Source: a virus
DNA: 26,074 nucleotides
IMG/VR virus record: IMGVR_UViG_3300021957_000257
Location: 1 to 26,074 of that record
Direction: 5' to 3' (one strand)
Part shown: positions 1 to 5,154 of the stretch, piece after piece
How the letters are laid out: each line of letters starts with the position of its first letter
How positions within the stretch are numbered: position 1 is the stretch's first letter
Program-made: the position numbers and the translations under genes
Notes under the pieces: model-generated
What the model saw: only the letters and a program-made list of their open reading frames with translations
Databases searched by the model: none
What the model was told of the DNA's origin: nothing

Positions 1-15
1 AAATGTAAAAGTCGT

Positions 16-21
16 TATAAT
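16..21 (+). promoter_or_regulatory. -10 box (TATAAT) before the structured RNA
   Basis: TATAAT in the context TTATAATA matches the -10 context of the early-type cassettes at 706 and 25688. Its -35 partner would lie upstream of the window, so it cannot be checked here. A start 6-9 nt downstream would put the RNA 5' end just before the first helix at 35. Confidence 0.4.
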
Positions 22-27
22 AATATA

Positions 28-435
28 GAAGATTTCCCGAGGCAAATATTAGCGGCCGCTGTATTTGCAGAAAACCGGGATTCACGTGTGCACTCTAAGG
101 GGTGCGGCGACGTAGGTGGGCTACTAAGAATAAAAAGGTAGACTCGATATAAGAGCGCTTATTACCTACACGATACACGCGCTGGACGCACGAGGGAACT
201 AAAATAGTGTATCAACCTAGGAGGAGACAGTATCTCTTACGATTTACAGTATCTCCTCCTCAGAATTATAGGAGTGTAGCTCAATAGGTAGAGCGACGGT
301 CTCCAAAACCGTATATGAATGTTCGAATCGTTCCACTCCTGCCACACGTGTCGTTGATAGCGACTAGTACGGGATGGCATACCGTATGACGAGAAGAGCA
401 TTAACAACCTCAAAACTCAGGCCACATTTTTTTTT
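28..435 (+). ncRNA. Putative large structured non-coding RNA with embedded tRNA
   Basis: No convincing ORF lies here and the stretch is visibly richer in GC than the AT-rich genes around it. A -10 box TATAAT (16-21) would start RNA near 28, and nine T (427-435) could mark the end. Perfect helices can be drawn: 35-39/76-80 enclosing 42-48/62-68; 90-95/100-105 (four-base loop, one G-U pair); 112-117/164-169; 172-178/207-213; 219-227/252-260 (9 bp); 368-372/382-386; and a long-range 83-90/343-350 that encloses the tRNA. Large phage RNAs that sit beside or around tRNAs (GOLLD, ROOL) are known, and this could be a relative or a new class. I recognise no signature of tmRNA, RNase P RNA or a group I intron. 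Ends are estimates, and the stretch before the T run forms only a weak hairpin, so termination is uncertain. Confidence 0.6.
270..344 (+). tRNA. tRNA-Trp (anticodon CCA)
   Basis: A complete cloverleaf can be drawn by hand. The acceptor stem is 270-276 with 334-340 (7 bp). The D stem is 279-282/291-294. The anticodon stem is 296-300/308-312 with loop CTCCAAA (301-307), giving anticodon CCA. The variable loop is 313-316. The T stem is 317-321/329-333 with loop TTCGAAT. U8 and A9 are present, the discriminator is G341 as in bacterial tRNA-Trp, and the CCA end is encoded at 342-344. It is the only tRNA I see in the window. It lies inside the structured RNA region, so it may be cut out of a longer transcript. 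Confidence 0.95.
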
Positions 436-455
436 CATTTATTTTAAATTAACTG

Positions 456-486
456 TTGACTTTAGTTCAATAAGCAGTATTATAAG
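456..486 (+). promoter_or_regulatory. Early-type promoter, copy 1
   Basis: TTGACT (456-461), 19-nt spacer, TATAAG (481-486). The start of the spacer (TTAGT) is shared with the other copies. It stands just after the T run that may end the structured RNA and drives the 63-aa gene at 511, which has Shine-Dalgarno GGAGAG at 501-506. Confidence 0.7.
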
Positions 487-510
487 GGTATAGTTAATAA
501 GGAGAGATAA

Positions 511-702
511 ATGAGTAAACCAATTTCAGTTAAAAGATTAAAGAGTAATATCGAAAATAGCCGTAATAGAAATGAAATGATTAGAATTCTTGCTAGTACA
601 TTGCCTCACAATATTAAGGTTAATAGTGATGTTAAGGTTATCGAAGGATTACAGAAAAGATTACAAATGGTTCTACAATTGCAAGAAAAATATTGCAATT
701 AG
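511..702 (+). CDS. Hypothetical small protein, 63 aa
   Basis: The start is clear: GGAGAG ends 4 nt before the ATG, behind its own promoter. The protein is basic and probably helical, with KRLKSN near the N-terminus and a leucine/glutamine-rich C-terminal helix (LQKRLQMVLQLQ) that could self-associate. I do not recognise a family. It is first in a chain of small plus-strand genes with early-type promoters, so a host-takeover or regulatory role is possible but unsupported. Confidence 0.75.
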   Translation: MSKPISVKRLKSNIENSRNRNEMIRILASTLPHNIKVNSDVKVIEGLQKRLQMVLQLQEKYCN

Positions 703-705
703 TTG

Positions 706-736
706 TTGACTTTAGTATAGAATGTGTGATTATAAT
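706..736 (+). promoter_or_regulatory. Early-type promoter, copy 2
   Basis: TTGACT (706-711), 19-nt spacer, TATAAT (731-736), then an A/T-rich leader and AGGAG (752-756). The whole stretch to the RBS is nearly identical to the copy at 25688-25737, so promoter and RBS look like one repeated cassette. Confidence 0.75.
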
Positions 737-762
737 AGTATAATTTAATTTAGGAGAAAAAT

Positions 763-1041
763 ATGAATTTCGGTATATACAGTAAAATGATTGTTAGTAA
801 TAATGGTTCTGAAATACAAGTATCAACTACAGATACTAATTTGATAGATGAGTTAAACTCAATTATTATGACTCAAGTAACAACGGGTCTGGAAGTTGAG
901 AGATTTGTCGGTATAGATGTAACTCAAATCAATATCAGCGAAGATGTTAATCATGGCATAGTCGAGGAGTACAATGTTCATGAGTTAAACGGTTTGTTAC
1001 CATTAGAGAATAGTCCTAATTTCTTTCAGAGAATATTATAA
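763..1041 (+). CDS. Hypothetical protein, 92 aa
   Basis: The start is fixed by AGGAG (752-756), 6 nt before ATG 763, behind promoter copy 2. The product is acidic and mixed alpha/beta, with no metal-binding cysteines, signal peptide or membrane segment. I do not recognise it. Its stop shares a base with the next ATG (TAATG at 1039-1043), so the next gene is probably translated by coupling. Confidence 0.75.
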   Translation: MNFGIYSKMIVSNNGSEIQVSTTDTNLIDELNSIIMTQVTTGLEVERFVGIDVTQINISEDVNHGIVEEYNVHELNGLLPLENSPNFFQRIL

Positions 1042-1262
1042 TGCTTAAATGGACAAGAGTTCGCAACGATTACGGAGGGGTAGAACATCACTCCACTAAA
1101 AATAACGTTGTTATTAAGCGAAATGGTAATAAATTTATTTGTACTTATCTCGATTATGGGGTGATTACTGGAAAATCTGTAACTGAGCTAAAAAGAACCG
1201 TCGAATGGGTGTTATCTCAGAAAAAAAATCGCGGTTCAATGCTGAATATGGGAGTCAAGTAG
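1041..1262 (+). CDS. Hypothetical protein, 73 aa
   Basis: Coupled to the upstream gene through TAATG. It is a small basic protein whose first half looks like beta strands (repeated V/I-K alternation, NNVVIKRNGNKFICTYLDYG), followed by a helix ending in VEWVLSQKK. No family recognised. It overlaps the next gene by one base (TAGTG at 1260-1264), so three genes from 763 form a tight translational unit. Confidence 0.7.
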   Translation: MLKWTRVRNDYGGVEHHSTKNNVVIKRNGNKFICTYLDYGVITGKSVTELKRTVEWVLSQKKNRGSMLNMGVK

Positions 1263-1480
1263 TGAGTTATCACGAATCAGACGAAATTAATACTAAGAAT
1301 CACCACCTTGTTGGCGTTGTGTGGCCTGTTAAAGGGTCTACAGGATCAAAATATAGAGTAAGAATGGGTGATTTTGGGTTTTCATGCGATTGTATCGCGT
1401 TTAGAAAGTGTAAACATATCAAATATGTTGAAAAAGTTATAGTTGGTGAAGAAAAATATGTTGACTTTACTACAAAATAG
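1262..1480 (+). CDS. SWIM-type zinc finger protein, 72 aa
   Basis: I start this gene at GTG 1262 rather than an upstream ATG. GGGAG (1250-1254) lies 7 nt before it, and the start overlaps the preceding stop as TAGTG. The protein then begins MSYHESDE. Residues 38-54 carry C42-x-C44-x5-C50-x-H52, the SWIM zinc-finger pattern (CxCxnCxH), known from SWI2/SNF2 and MuDR-type proteins, where it binds DNA or proteins. Here it is almost the whole protein. The promoter variant for the downstream sigma gene lies inside the last codons. A small nucleic-acid-binding regulator is the best guess; the partner is unknown. Confidence 0.75.
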   Translation: MSYHESDEINTKNHHLVGVVWPVKGSTGSKYRVRMGDFGFSCDCIAFRKCKHIKYVEKVIVGEEKYVDFTTK

Positions 1481-1491
1481 TGTGATAATAA
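1461..1491 (+). promoter_or_regulatory. Early-type promoter variant inside the SWIM gene end
   Basis: TTGACT (1461-1466) followed by TTACTA and, further on, TGTGATAATAA. A -10 could be GATAAT (1484-1489, 17-nt spacer) or TAATAA (1486-1491, 19-nt spacer). It resembles the cassettes at 706 and 2041 but must also encode the last residues of the SWIM protein. It would serve the sigma factor gene. Confidence 0.5.
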
Positions 1492-1515
1492 GATTTTATA
1501 ATGAAAGGGACTTCA

Positions 1516-2037
1516 ATGATTAATAATAAAAGAGTAAAAATACCTAAAGGAAACCCAACTAATGCTGATGAGGCTGTTAGAGCGTGTACAGCGATGGTTA
1601 AAGCGTGTGTAAAGAAGTGGATGCGTAACCACTATGGTGAGTATAACGATCTTATGCAGTCTGGTTTCTGTGGCGTTATGCATGCTTACGGTAAATTTGA
1701 CTTTAAAAAGAATGTAAAGTTTACTACGTATGCTTATTTCTGGATTAGAGCTTATGTTCGCGAAGCTGCTATGAAGAATTGGAATGTTATGAACCATTCT
1801 GCTAGACTTGATAAGGTTGACTTCATGATAGAAGCTCCTACAGGTCCTGAGGATATGTTTAGATTCGCTAACTTCTTGACAGCTAGAGCTAAATTAACTG
1901 ATGATGAAAAGCAGTTGTTGGATTGGAGAGCTGAAGGGTATACTTATTCAGAAATCCAAGAAAAAATTGGTGCTAGTAACCTTAGCGTTGTAAGAAATAA
2001 GGTAATGGACCTTGTTTCACAAATAGAAAAAGATTAA
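1516..2037 (+). CDS. Phage sigma factor (sigma-70 region 2 plus HTH)
   Basis: A sigma-70 region 2 core is plain at about residues 45-90: a GVMHAYGKFDF stretch, KFTTYAYFWIRAYVRE and a following tryptophan, matching the KFxTYAxxWIR motif that binds core polymerase and melts the -10 element. Near the C-terminus, LTDDEKQLLDWRAEGYTYSE followed by a second helix looks like the region 4 helix-turn-helix. ATG 1516 is preferred over ATG 1501, because AAGGGA (1505-1510) is well placed for it and nothing precedes 1501; this gives 173 aa. T4 gp55, the late sigma, is of similar length but lacks a clear region 4. This could be the late sigma or a second one. gp33, the late co-activator, is encoded at 9507-9746. 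Confidence 0.85.
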   Translation: MINNKRVKIPKGNPTNADEAVRACTAMVKACVKKWMRNHYGEYNDLMQSGFCGVMHAYGKFDFKKNVKFTTYAYFWIRAYVREAAMKNWNVMNHSARLDKVDFMIEAPTGPEDMFRFANFLTARAKLTDDEKQLLDWRAEGYTYSEIQEKIGASNLSVVRNKVMDLVSQIEKD

Positions 2038-2040
2038 CTG

Positions 2041-2071
2041 TTGACTTTAGTATCTAATGTGTGATTATAAT
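2041..2071 (+). promoter_or_regulatory. Early-type promoter, copy 3
   Basis: TTGACT (2041-2046), 19-nt spacer, TATAAT (2066-2071), then AAGGAG (2081-2086) and ATG 2093. It shares TTTAGTAT and TGTGATTATAATA with copy 2. Confidence 0.75.
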
Positions 2072-2092
2072 ATTATAACAAAGGAGATTTAA

Positions 2093-2731
2093 ATGATTGA
2101 TTACGGTAAAATTTATGGAAGAGTAGATACTTTCTTACAAACTAGAGAAGGTCTACGTAATCCTAAGAATACACAAGATTACGTTTGGTTTGTTAGAGAA
2201 TTAACTGGAATCTTTTGTGGTGCTGGTTATGAACACAACCTTAAGACTAATGATATAATCAAATATTTCGATATGGTGCAAATTCACGAAATAACAAACT
2301 TGGATACGTCTGGATCACTTAAAGATGTATCAGAGTGCATATCTCTTGAAATATTATCTCACCCATTATACGAAATTACTGAGTTTACACTTATGAACTA
2401 TAAGCCTGGTAATGTACAAGTGGGACCTGGTGAGTTTTTCTTTTGTTTTTATGATAGTGGATCTACTTTTGGTATAGATAATCAAGCAGGGTACGATGTT
2501 GTTCTAAATAACGTAACAACTGAGCTTAAAAAATTAGGTTCTAACTTCACTACACCTGAGCTGTTTGATAAATATGCTGAGTCAGAAGAAGTAGATAGGT
2601 TGTTAGTTATTAAACCGGTTTCTAACGCTAAGAAACCAGCTATGAGATCTAAATATGCGTGTACACCAACTACAAAGTGGAGAACAGCTTTTACACATAG
2701 AGGTAAAGCAGGAACACTTGCATTAGTGTAG
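2093..2731 (+). CDS. Unknown protein, possible PD-(D/E)XK-like fold, 212 aa
   Basis: It has its own promoter and AAGGAG RBS. I do not recognise the family by name. The middle (residues 108-148) shows GPGE (111-114), a run of aromatic strands, AGYD with D135, and E144-L-K146. A conserved G-x-GE helix followed by D and then ExK is the pattern of many phage PD-(D/E)XK nucleases, but the spacing here is short and the match rests on only a few residues. The C-terminus is basic and serine/threonine rich. It lies right after the sigma factor, and a hairpin follows its stop. Nuclease activity is a hypothesis. Confidence 0.7.
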   Translation: MIDYGKIYGRVDTFLQTREGLRNPKNTQDYVWFVRELTGIFCGAGYEHNLKTNDIIKYFDMVQIHEITNLDTSGSLKDVSECISLEILSHPLYEITEFTLMNYKPGNVQVGPGEFFFCFYDSGSTFGIDNQAGYDVVLNNVTTELKKLGSNFTTPELFDKYAESEEVDRLLVIKPVSNAKKPAMRSKYACTPTTKWRTAFTHRGKAGTLALV

Positions 2732-2753
2732 GAGGTTTGACCTCCTTGGAGGT
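2730..2753 (+). promoter_or_regulatory. Mutually exclusive hairpins around an RBS
   Basis: AGGAGGT (2730-2736), loop TTG, ACCTCCT (2740-2746) form a perfect 7-bp stem. The same ACCTCC (2740-2745) can instead pair with GGAGGT (2748-2753), which contains the RBS of the gene starting at 2759. One fold leaves the RBS free and the other hides it. The first arm overlaps the stop codon of the upstream gene (2729-2731), so a terminating ribosome could shift the balance. Confidence 0.5.
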
Positions 2754-2758
2754 TAAAC

Positions 2759-2977
2759 ATGGAGCTAGTTTTTGCTCTTGTAACATATTTAGGTCTTCAA
2801 GTCGTTGATACTTCGTTTTTTAGAAGTATTGACGATTGTAAATATTTTGCAACAAGATTAAACAACCAACCACGTATACCAAATAGATCTGGTGGCGAGG
2901 ATGAACCAAAAACAAAGGTTTATATTTCTGTATGTGAACCTAGAAAAGTAGATACTAAAAATAACAAAGTTTATTAG
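2759..2977 (+). CDS. Small exported or membrane-anchored protein, 72 aa
   Basis: RBS GGAGG (2748-2752) lies 6 nt before the ATG. A hydrophobic N-terminus (about residues 2-16) could be a short signal or anchor. After it comes DDCKYF, a proline-rich stretch and VYISVCEP, so there are two cysteines that might form a disulphide. The layout (hydrophobic start, Cys-x2-F, a second Cys some 30 residues on) is shared with the convergent gene at 2974-3222. Such small two-cysteine proteins are common in marine phages and have no assigned function. Confidence 0.7.
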   Translation: MELVFALVTYLGLQVVDTSFFRSIDDCKYFATRLNNQPRIPNRSGGEDEPKTKVYISVCEPRKVDTKNNKVY

Positions 2978-3222
2978 ATACTTGTACCTTTAGGTTCCTT
3001 CATCATATTTTCAACAGCGTTTTTATCCGCACAATATATTTCCTTAGGAGGGTATTTGTAACTATACGCTTTCATAGCTTGGCCATAAAGCTCTTTGTGG
3101 TTTTGTTCTACAAACACTCTACATTGATTGAAATTTATAAAAGTTGGTTCAACAAATATATAAGCCGTTGGTGGTTGATTTACAGTAACAGCGCTCATAA
3201 GCACTACAATTAAAAAAGTCAT
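2974..3222 (-). CDS. Small exported protein with signal peptide, 82 aa
   Basis: The N-terminus (MTFLIVVLMSAVTVNQ) reads as a signal peptide with likely cleavage near residue 12-16. The mature part has two cysteines (FNQCRVF and EIYCADK) in the same arrangement as its convergent neighbour at 2759-2977; the two genes overlap at their stops by 4 nt. No Shine-Dalgarno is visible before the ATG, which sits inside an 8-bp inverted repeat (3220-3227/3238-3245), so the start is less certain. Function unknown. Confidence 0.65.
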   Translation of the reverse strand: MTFLIVVLMSAVTVNQPPTAYIFVEPTFINFNQCRVFVEQNHKELYGQAMKAYSYKYPPKEIYCADKNAVENMMKEPKGTSI

Positions 3223-3245
3223 AACATTTTATTTATTATGTTATG
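3220..3245. repeat. Inverted repeat over the start codon of the 82-aa gene
   Basis: CATAACAT (3220-3227) and ATGTTATG (3238-3245) are perfect complements with a 10-nt A/T loop. The minus-strand start codon is in one arm, so folded mRNA would bury it. It may be a simple intergenic hairpin between two minus-strand genes. Confidence 0.45.
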
Positions 3246-3256
3246 ACTTGGGTTAT

Positions 3257-3493
3257 TTACTTCCTTATAAGTTCAATTTCCATTTTCAGAAAATTGTCAA
3301 ACAATTTAAACTTTTTACGTTTTTTGTTATACATCACTGCTCTGAAAGATTCAACAGGAAGCAACCAAGGTGCGTGTGAGGATCTCACTGCAACTTCTTC
3401 TATAAAGTCTACTGCTTCGTCTAATGATGGGAATTGTCCATGACATCTAAGATCATTGAACACTGGTTCTTTTGTAACTAATGTATATCTCAT
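3257..3493 (-). CDS. Hypothetical protein, 78 aa, late-promoter driven
   Basis: RBS AAGGAG (minus strand, 3505-3500) is well placed for the ATG at 3493. The protein is mixed alpha/beta; FPSLDEAVDFIEEVAV looks like a helix, and the C-terminus is strongly basic (NKKRKKFKLFDNFLK). I do not recognise a family. Its leader is the notable part: a T4-late-like octamer lies inside a hairpin that would otherwise mask the RBS (3493-3571), so expression is probably restricted to late transcripts. Confidence 0.7.
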   Translation of the reverse strand: MRYTLVTKEPVFNDLRCHGQFPSLDEAVDFIEEVAVRSSHAPWLLPVESFRAVMYNKKRKKFKLFDNFLKMEIELIRK

Positions 3494-3571
3494 AATATAC
3501 TCCTTTTGTTTAAGTTATTGGTTGTTTTAAATCGAGTAACCAACTCTACTATATTTATAAGGAGTATATTA
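3493..3571 (-). promoter_or_regulatory. Late promoter inside an RBS-masking hairpin
   Basis: On the minus strand TATAAATA (3559-3552) matches the T4 late -10 consensus, with a start expected near 3546. A 13-bp perfect inverted repeat (3493-3505 with 3559-3571) flanks it, and its downstream arm holds AAGGAG, the RBS of the gene starting at 3493. Read-through RNA from the upstream minus-strand gene carries both arms and would hide the RBS. RNA started at the late promoter lacks the first arm and leaves it free. A second small stem, 3518-3523/3538-3543, lies in the late leader. The 100 bases at 3494-3593 hold nothing else I recognise. Confidence 0.7.
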
Positions 3572-3593
3572 ATTAATAGTTAAATAATTTAAT

Positions 3594-4766
3594 TTAACTA
3601 GGTGGTGGAGGCGGTGCTAAACCTTCAAACATCTTTGATGGAGCTGCATCTGTAGGAGGTGGTGGAGGAGCAAGACCTTGCATTCCAGGAGGAGGTGGTG
3701 GTGGAGCAAGATCCTGTTGAGTTGAATCACCCACTTTAGGTATCTTAGGTGTATAACCTGGTGCCCTTGTTTTACATTCGTGGATCCAATTTTCTACTAT
3801 CTGTTTATCAGAAGGAATAAATGTGTTACCCTCAGCATCTGTAATTATAAAAGGTGCTACATTACATTGTAGATTATTCAAAGTAACTTGAACTTCTTGT
3901 AATGCATTTTTCCTAAATAATTTTGCTGCTTCAAGTCTTATTTTAATAAGATCATCAGGATGCAATCTATCTTGCATAATAATATTCTCTTGACCTGCTA
4001 TTTGTCTTTCATAACAAGCACGTTCGTCATCATCGTTAGGAGCAAGATACAACTTACCTTCAGTTTCACCAGTATTTTTCATATCTACTAGTTCAGCATC
4101 TTTCTCTAAATGTTCCATTAGATTAAACCATGTAATTTGATGCCAATTAGGGGCACCTATTAATCTTTCAGGTGATTTACCTTCAAAGGGATCTACATGA
4201 TAGAAGTGTACATCAGGATATGTCTTCAACATCCATTGAAATCTTCTCTGCCAGTTTCTATATGTAGGCGCAATGCCTTCTTCACCTTCTTTAACCTTCT
4301 GATAATGTTTTTCATTAGCATAAAGATTGTTTAGTTTACCATTTTTTTCAGAACCTTCAGAACCGAAACCAAAAAAATCCATTCCTATAAGAAATAACTT
4401 CTTTGATTTGTGTATATCAATAGCAACATGTGAAGCCATAACTCCAGCTGCCATTTTCTCTGGTGTCGTACATTTTTTAGCTCCTGAACCTGGCTTAGGA
4501 TACCAAGTATACAACCAATTTCTTCTCGAGAAATCTTTGAATAATTTATATATTGATTTTGTTAATGGTTCGTCTGAAGATATGTTGACATGAGGTCTAA
4601 ATTCTTTTTTAAAAAACCAATTACAACCATACAGGACGCCGTAGTCCATAAGTTGTTTAATATCTTTATCTTTTCTTGAAGTTCCGTTACCTATTATCCA
4701 CGAATATTGATTTTCCGGTATAATTGGTTTGCTTCCTTGGCTTTTCTTTATTTTTATTTTGCGCAT
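3594..4766 (-). CDS. DUF115/glycosyltransferase-like protein with polyproline tail, 390 aa
   Basis: The N-terminal part (residues 20-190) has WIIGNGTSRKDKDIKQL, then YGCNWFFKKEF, HVNISSDE and KKLFLIGMDFFGF. This resembles the nucleotide-sugar-type fold of DUF115/MAF and sialyltransferase-like proteins; the match is by eye and moderate. The middle is helical and charged. The C-terminus carries three LAPPPPP blocks (about 353-360, 365-371, 383-390) separated by short linkers, a flexible polyproline end. The start overlaps the upstream gene by 80 nt, but no later Met precedes the IGNG motif, so the long form is kept. It could modify a sugar on virion or host; this is not proven. Confidence 0.7.
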   Translation of the reverse strand: MRKIKIKKSQGSKPIIPENQYSWIIGNGTSRKDKDIKQLMDYGVLYGCNWFFKKEFRPHVNISSDEPLTKSIYKLFKDFSRRNWLYTWYPKPGSGAKKCTTPEKMAAGVMASHVAIDIHKSKKLFLIGMDFFGFGSEGSEKNGKLNNLYANEKHYQKVKEGEEGIAPTYRNWQRRFQWMLKTYPDVHFYHVDPFEGKSPERLIGAPNWHQITWFNLMEHLEKDAELVDMKNTGETEGKLYLAPNDDDERACYERQIAGQENIIMQDRLHPDDLIKIRLEAAKLFRKNALQEVQVTLNNLQCNVAPFIITDAEGNTFIPSDKQIVENWIHECKTRAPGYTPKIPKVGDSTQQDLAPPPPPPGMQGLAPPPPPTDAAPSKMFEGLAPPPPPS

Positions 4767-4941
4767 ATGATGTACATACCTTCCACATTATTTTTTCTAT
4801 TTCTATTGGGTTAAGTGACTTGAATTGACTGTTTTGCTTTATATATTTAATAACACTTTCAACGTCTTTTACTTGGTAAATGAAAATGGATCTTTCAATT
4901 AAATCATATAAAATTTGATAAGTTGATTTCTGCTTTAACAT
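4687..4941 (-). CDS. Hypothetical protein, 84 aa
   Basis: It begins directly after the stop of the upstream gene (4942-4944), with AGGA a few bases before the ATG. It is helical and charged, and its last 25 residues are basic (NKNKEKPRKQ) and overlap the start of the polyproline-tailed gene by 80 nt, which is long even for a phage. It could be an accurate overlap or an ORF extended past its conserved part. No family recognised. Confidence 0.6.
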   Translation of the reverse strand: MLKQKSTYQILYDLIERSIFIYQVKDVESVIKYIKQNSQFKSLNPIEIEKIMWKVCTSYAQNKNKEKPRKQTNYTGKSIFVDNR

Positions 4942-5154
4942 TTAAAGTCCTAACATTTTACTAACAGTTTTATTATCCGAACTTAGCGATTTACCAGATC
5001 TAATCCAATCTACTATTTGATCAAAATAGAAAGCAGCAGCTTTTTCTTTACTATCCAGCAATTGTGTACTTGCTTCATTCAATACGCTAATTAAATTTTG
5101 TGGGTTTATGGTTGTAACGTCTCTTTTCATCGTTTTTGCAAATCTTTGATTCAT
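4942..5154 (-). CDS. Hypothetical protein, 70 aa
   Basis: Its ATG overlaps the stop of the 54-aa gene upstream (ATGA at 5151-5154), so it is translationally coupled. It is a small helical protein (NLISVLNEASTQLLDSKEKA) with no cysteines or membrane segment. It belongs to a four-gene minus-strand run (5807 to 4687) that starts with the primase-type zinc domain, so a replication accessory role is possible. Not recognised. Confidence 0.65.
   Translation of the reverse strand: MNQRFAKTMKRDVTTINPQNLISVLNEASTQLLDSKEKAAAFYFDQIVDWIRSGKSLSSDNKTVSKMLGL

Noticed and set aside
28-435. tmRNA, RNase P RNA or group I intron
   Set aside because: The tRNA is a complete normal tRNA-Trp rather than a tRNA-like end pair. 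I found no tag reading frame, no RNase P core sequence and no P7-like core; splitting of a tRNA or gene by an intron is not seen.
406-435. Classical intrinsic terminator at the end of the structured RNA
   Set aside because: The T run is good, but the nearest stem before it is only 3 bp, so I list it only as a possible RNA end.
1205-1262. Upstream ATG (1205) as start of the SWIM gene
   Set aside because: No RBS there; GTG 1262 has GGGAG at 7 nt and overlaps the previous stop, and the extra residues overlap the upstream gene by 58 nt.
1501-1516. ATG 1501 as start of the sigma factor
   Set aside because: No RBS before it, while AAGGGA within the first codons is well placed for ATG 1516.
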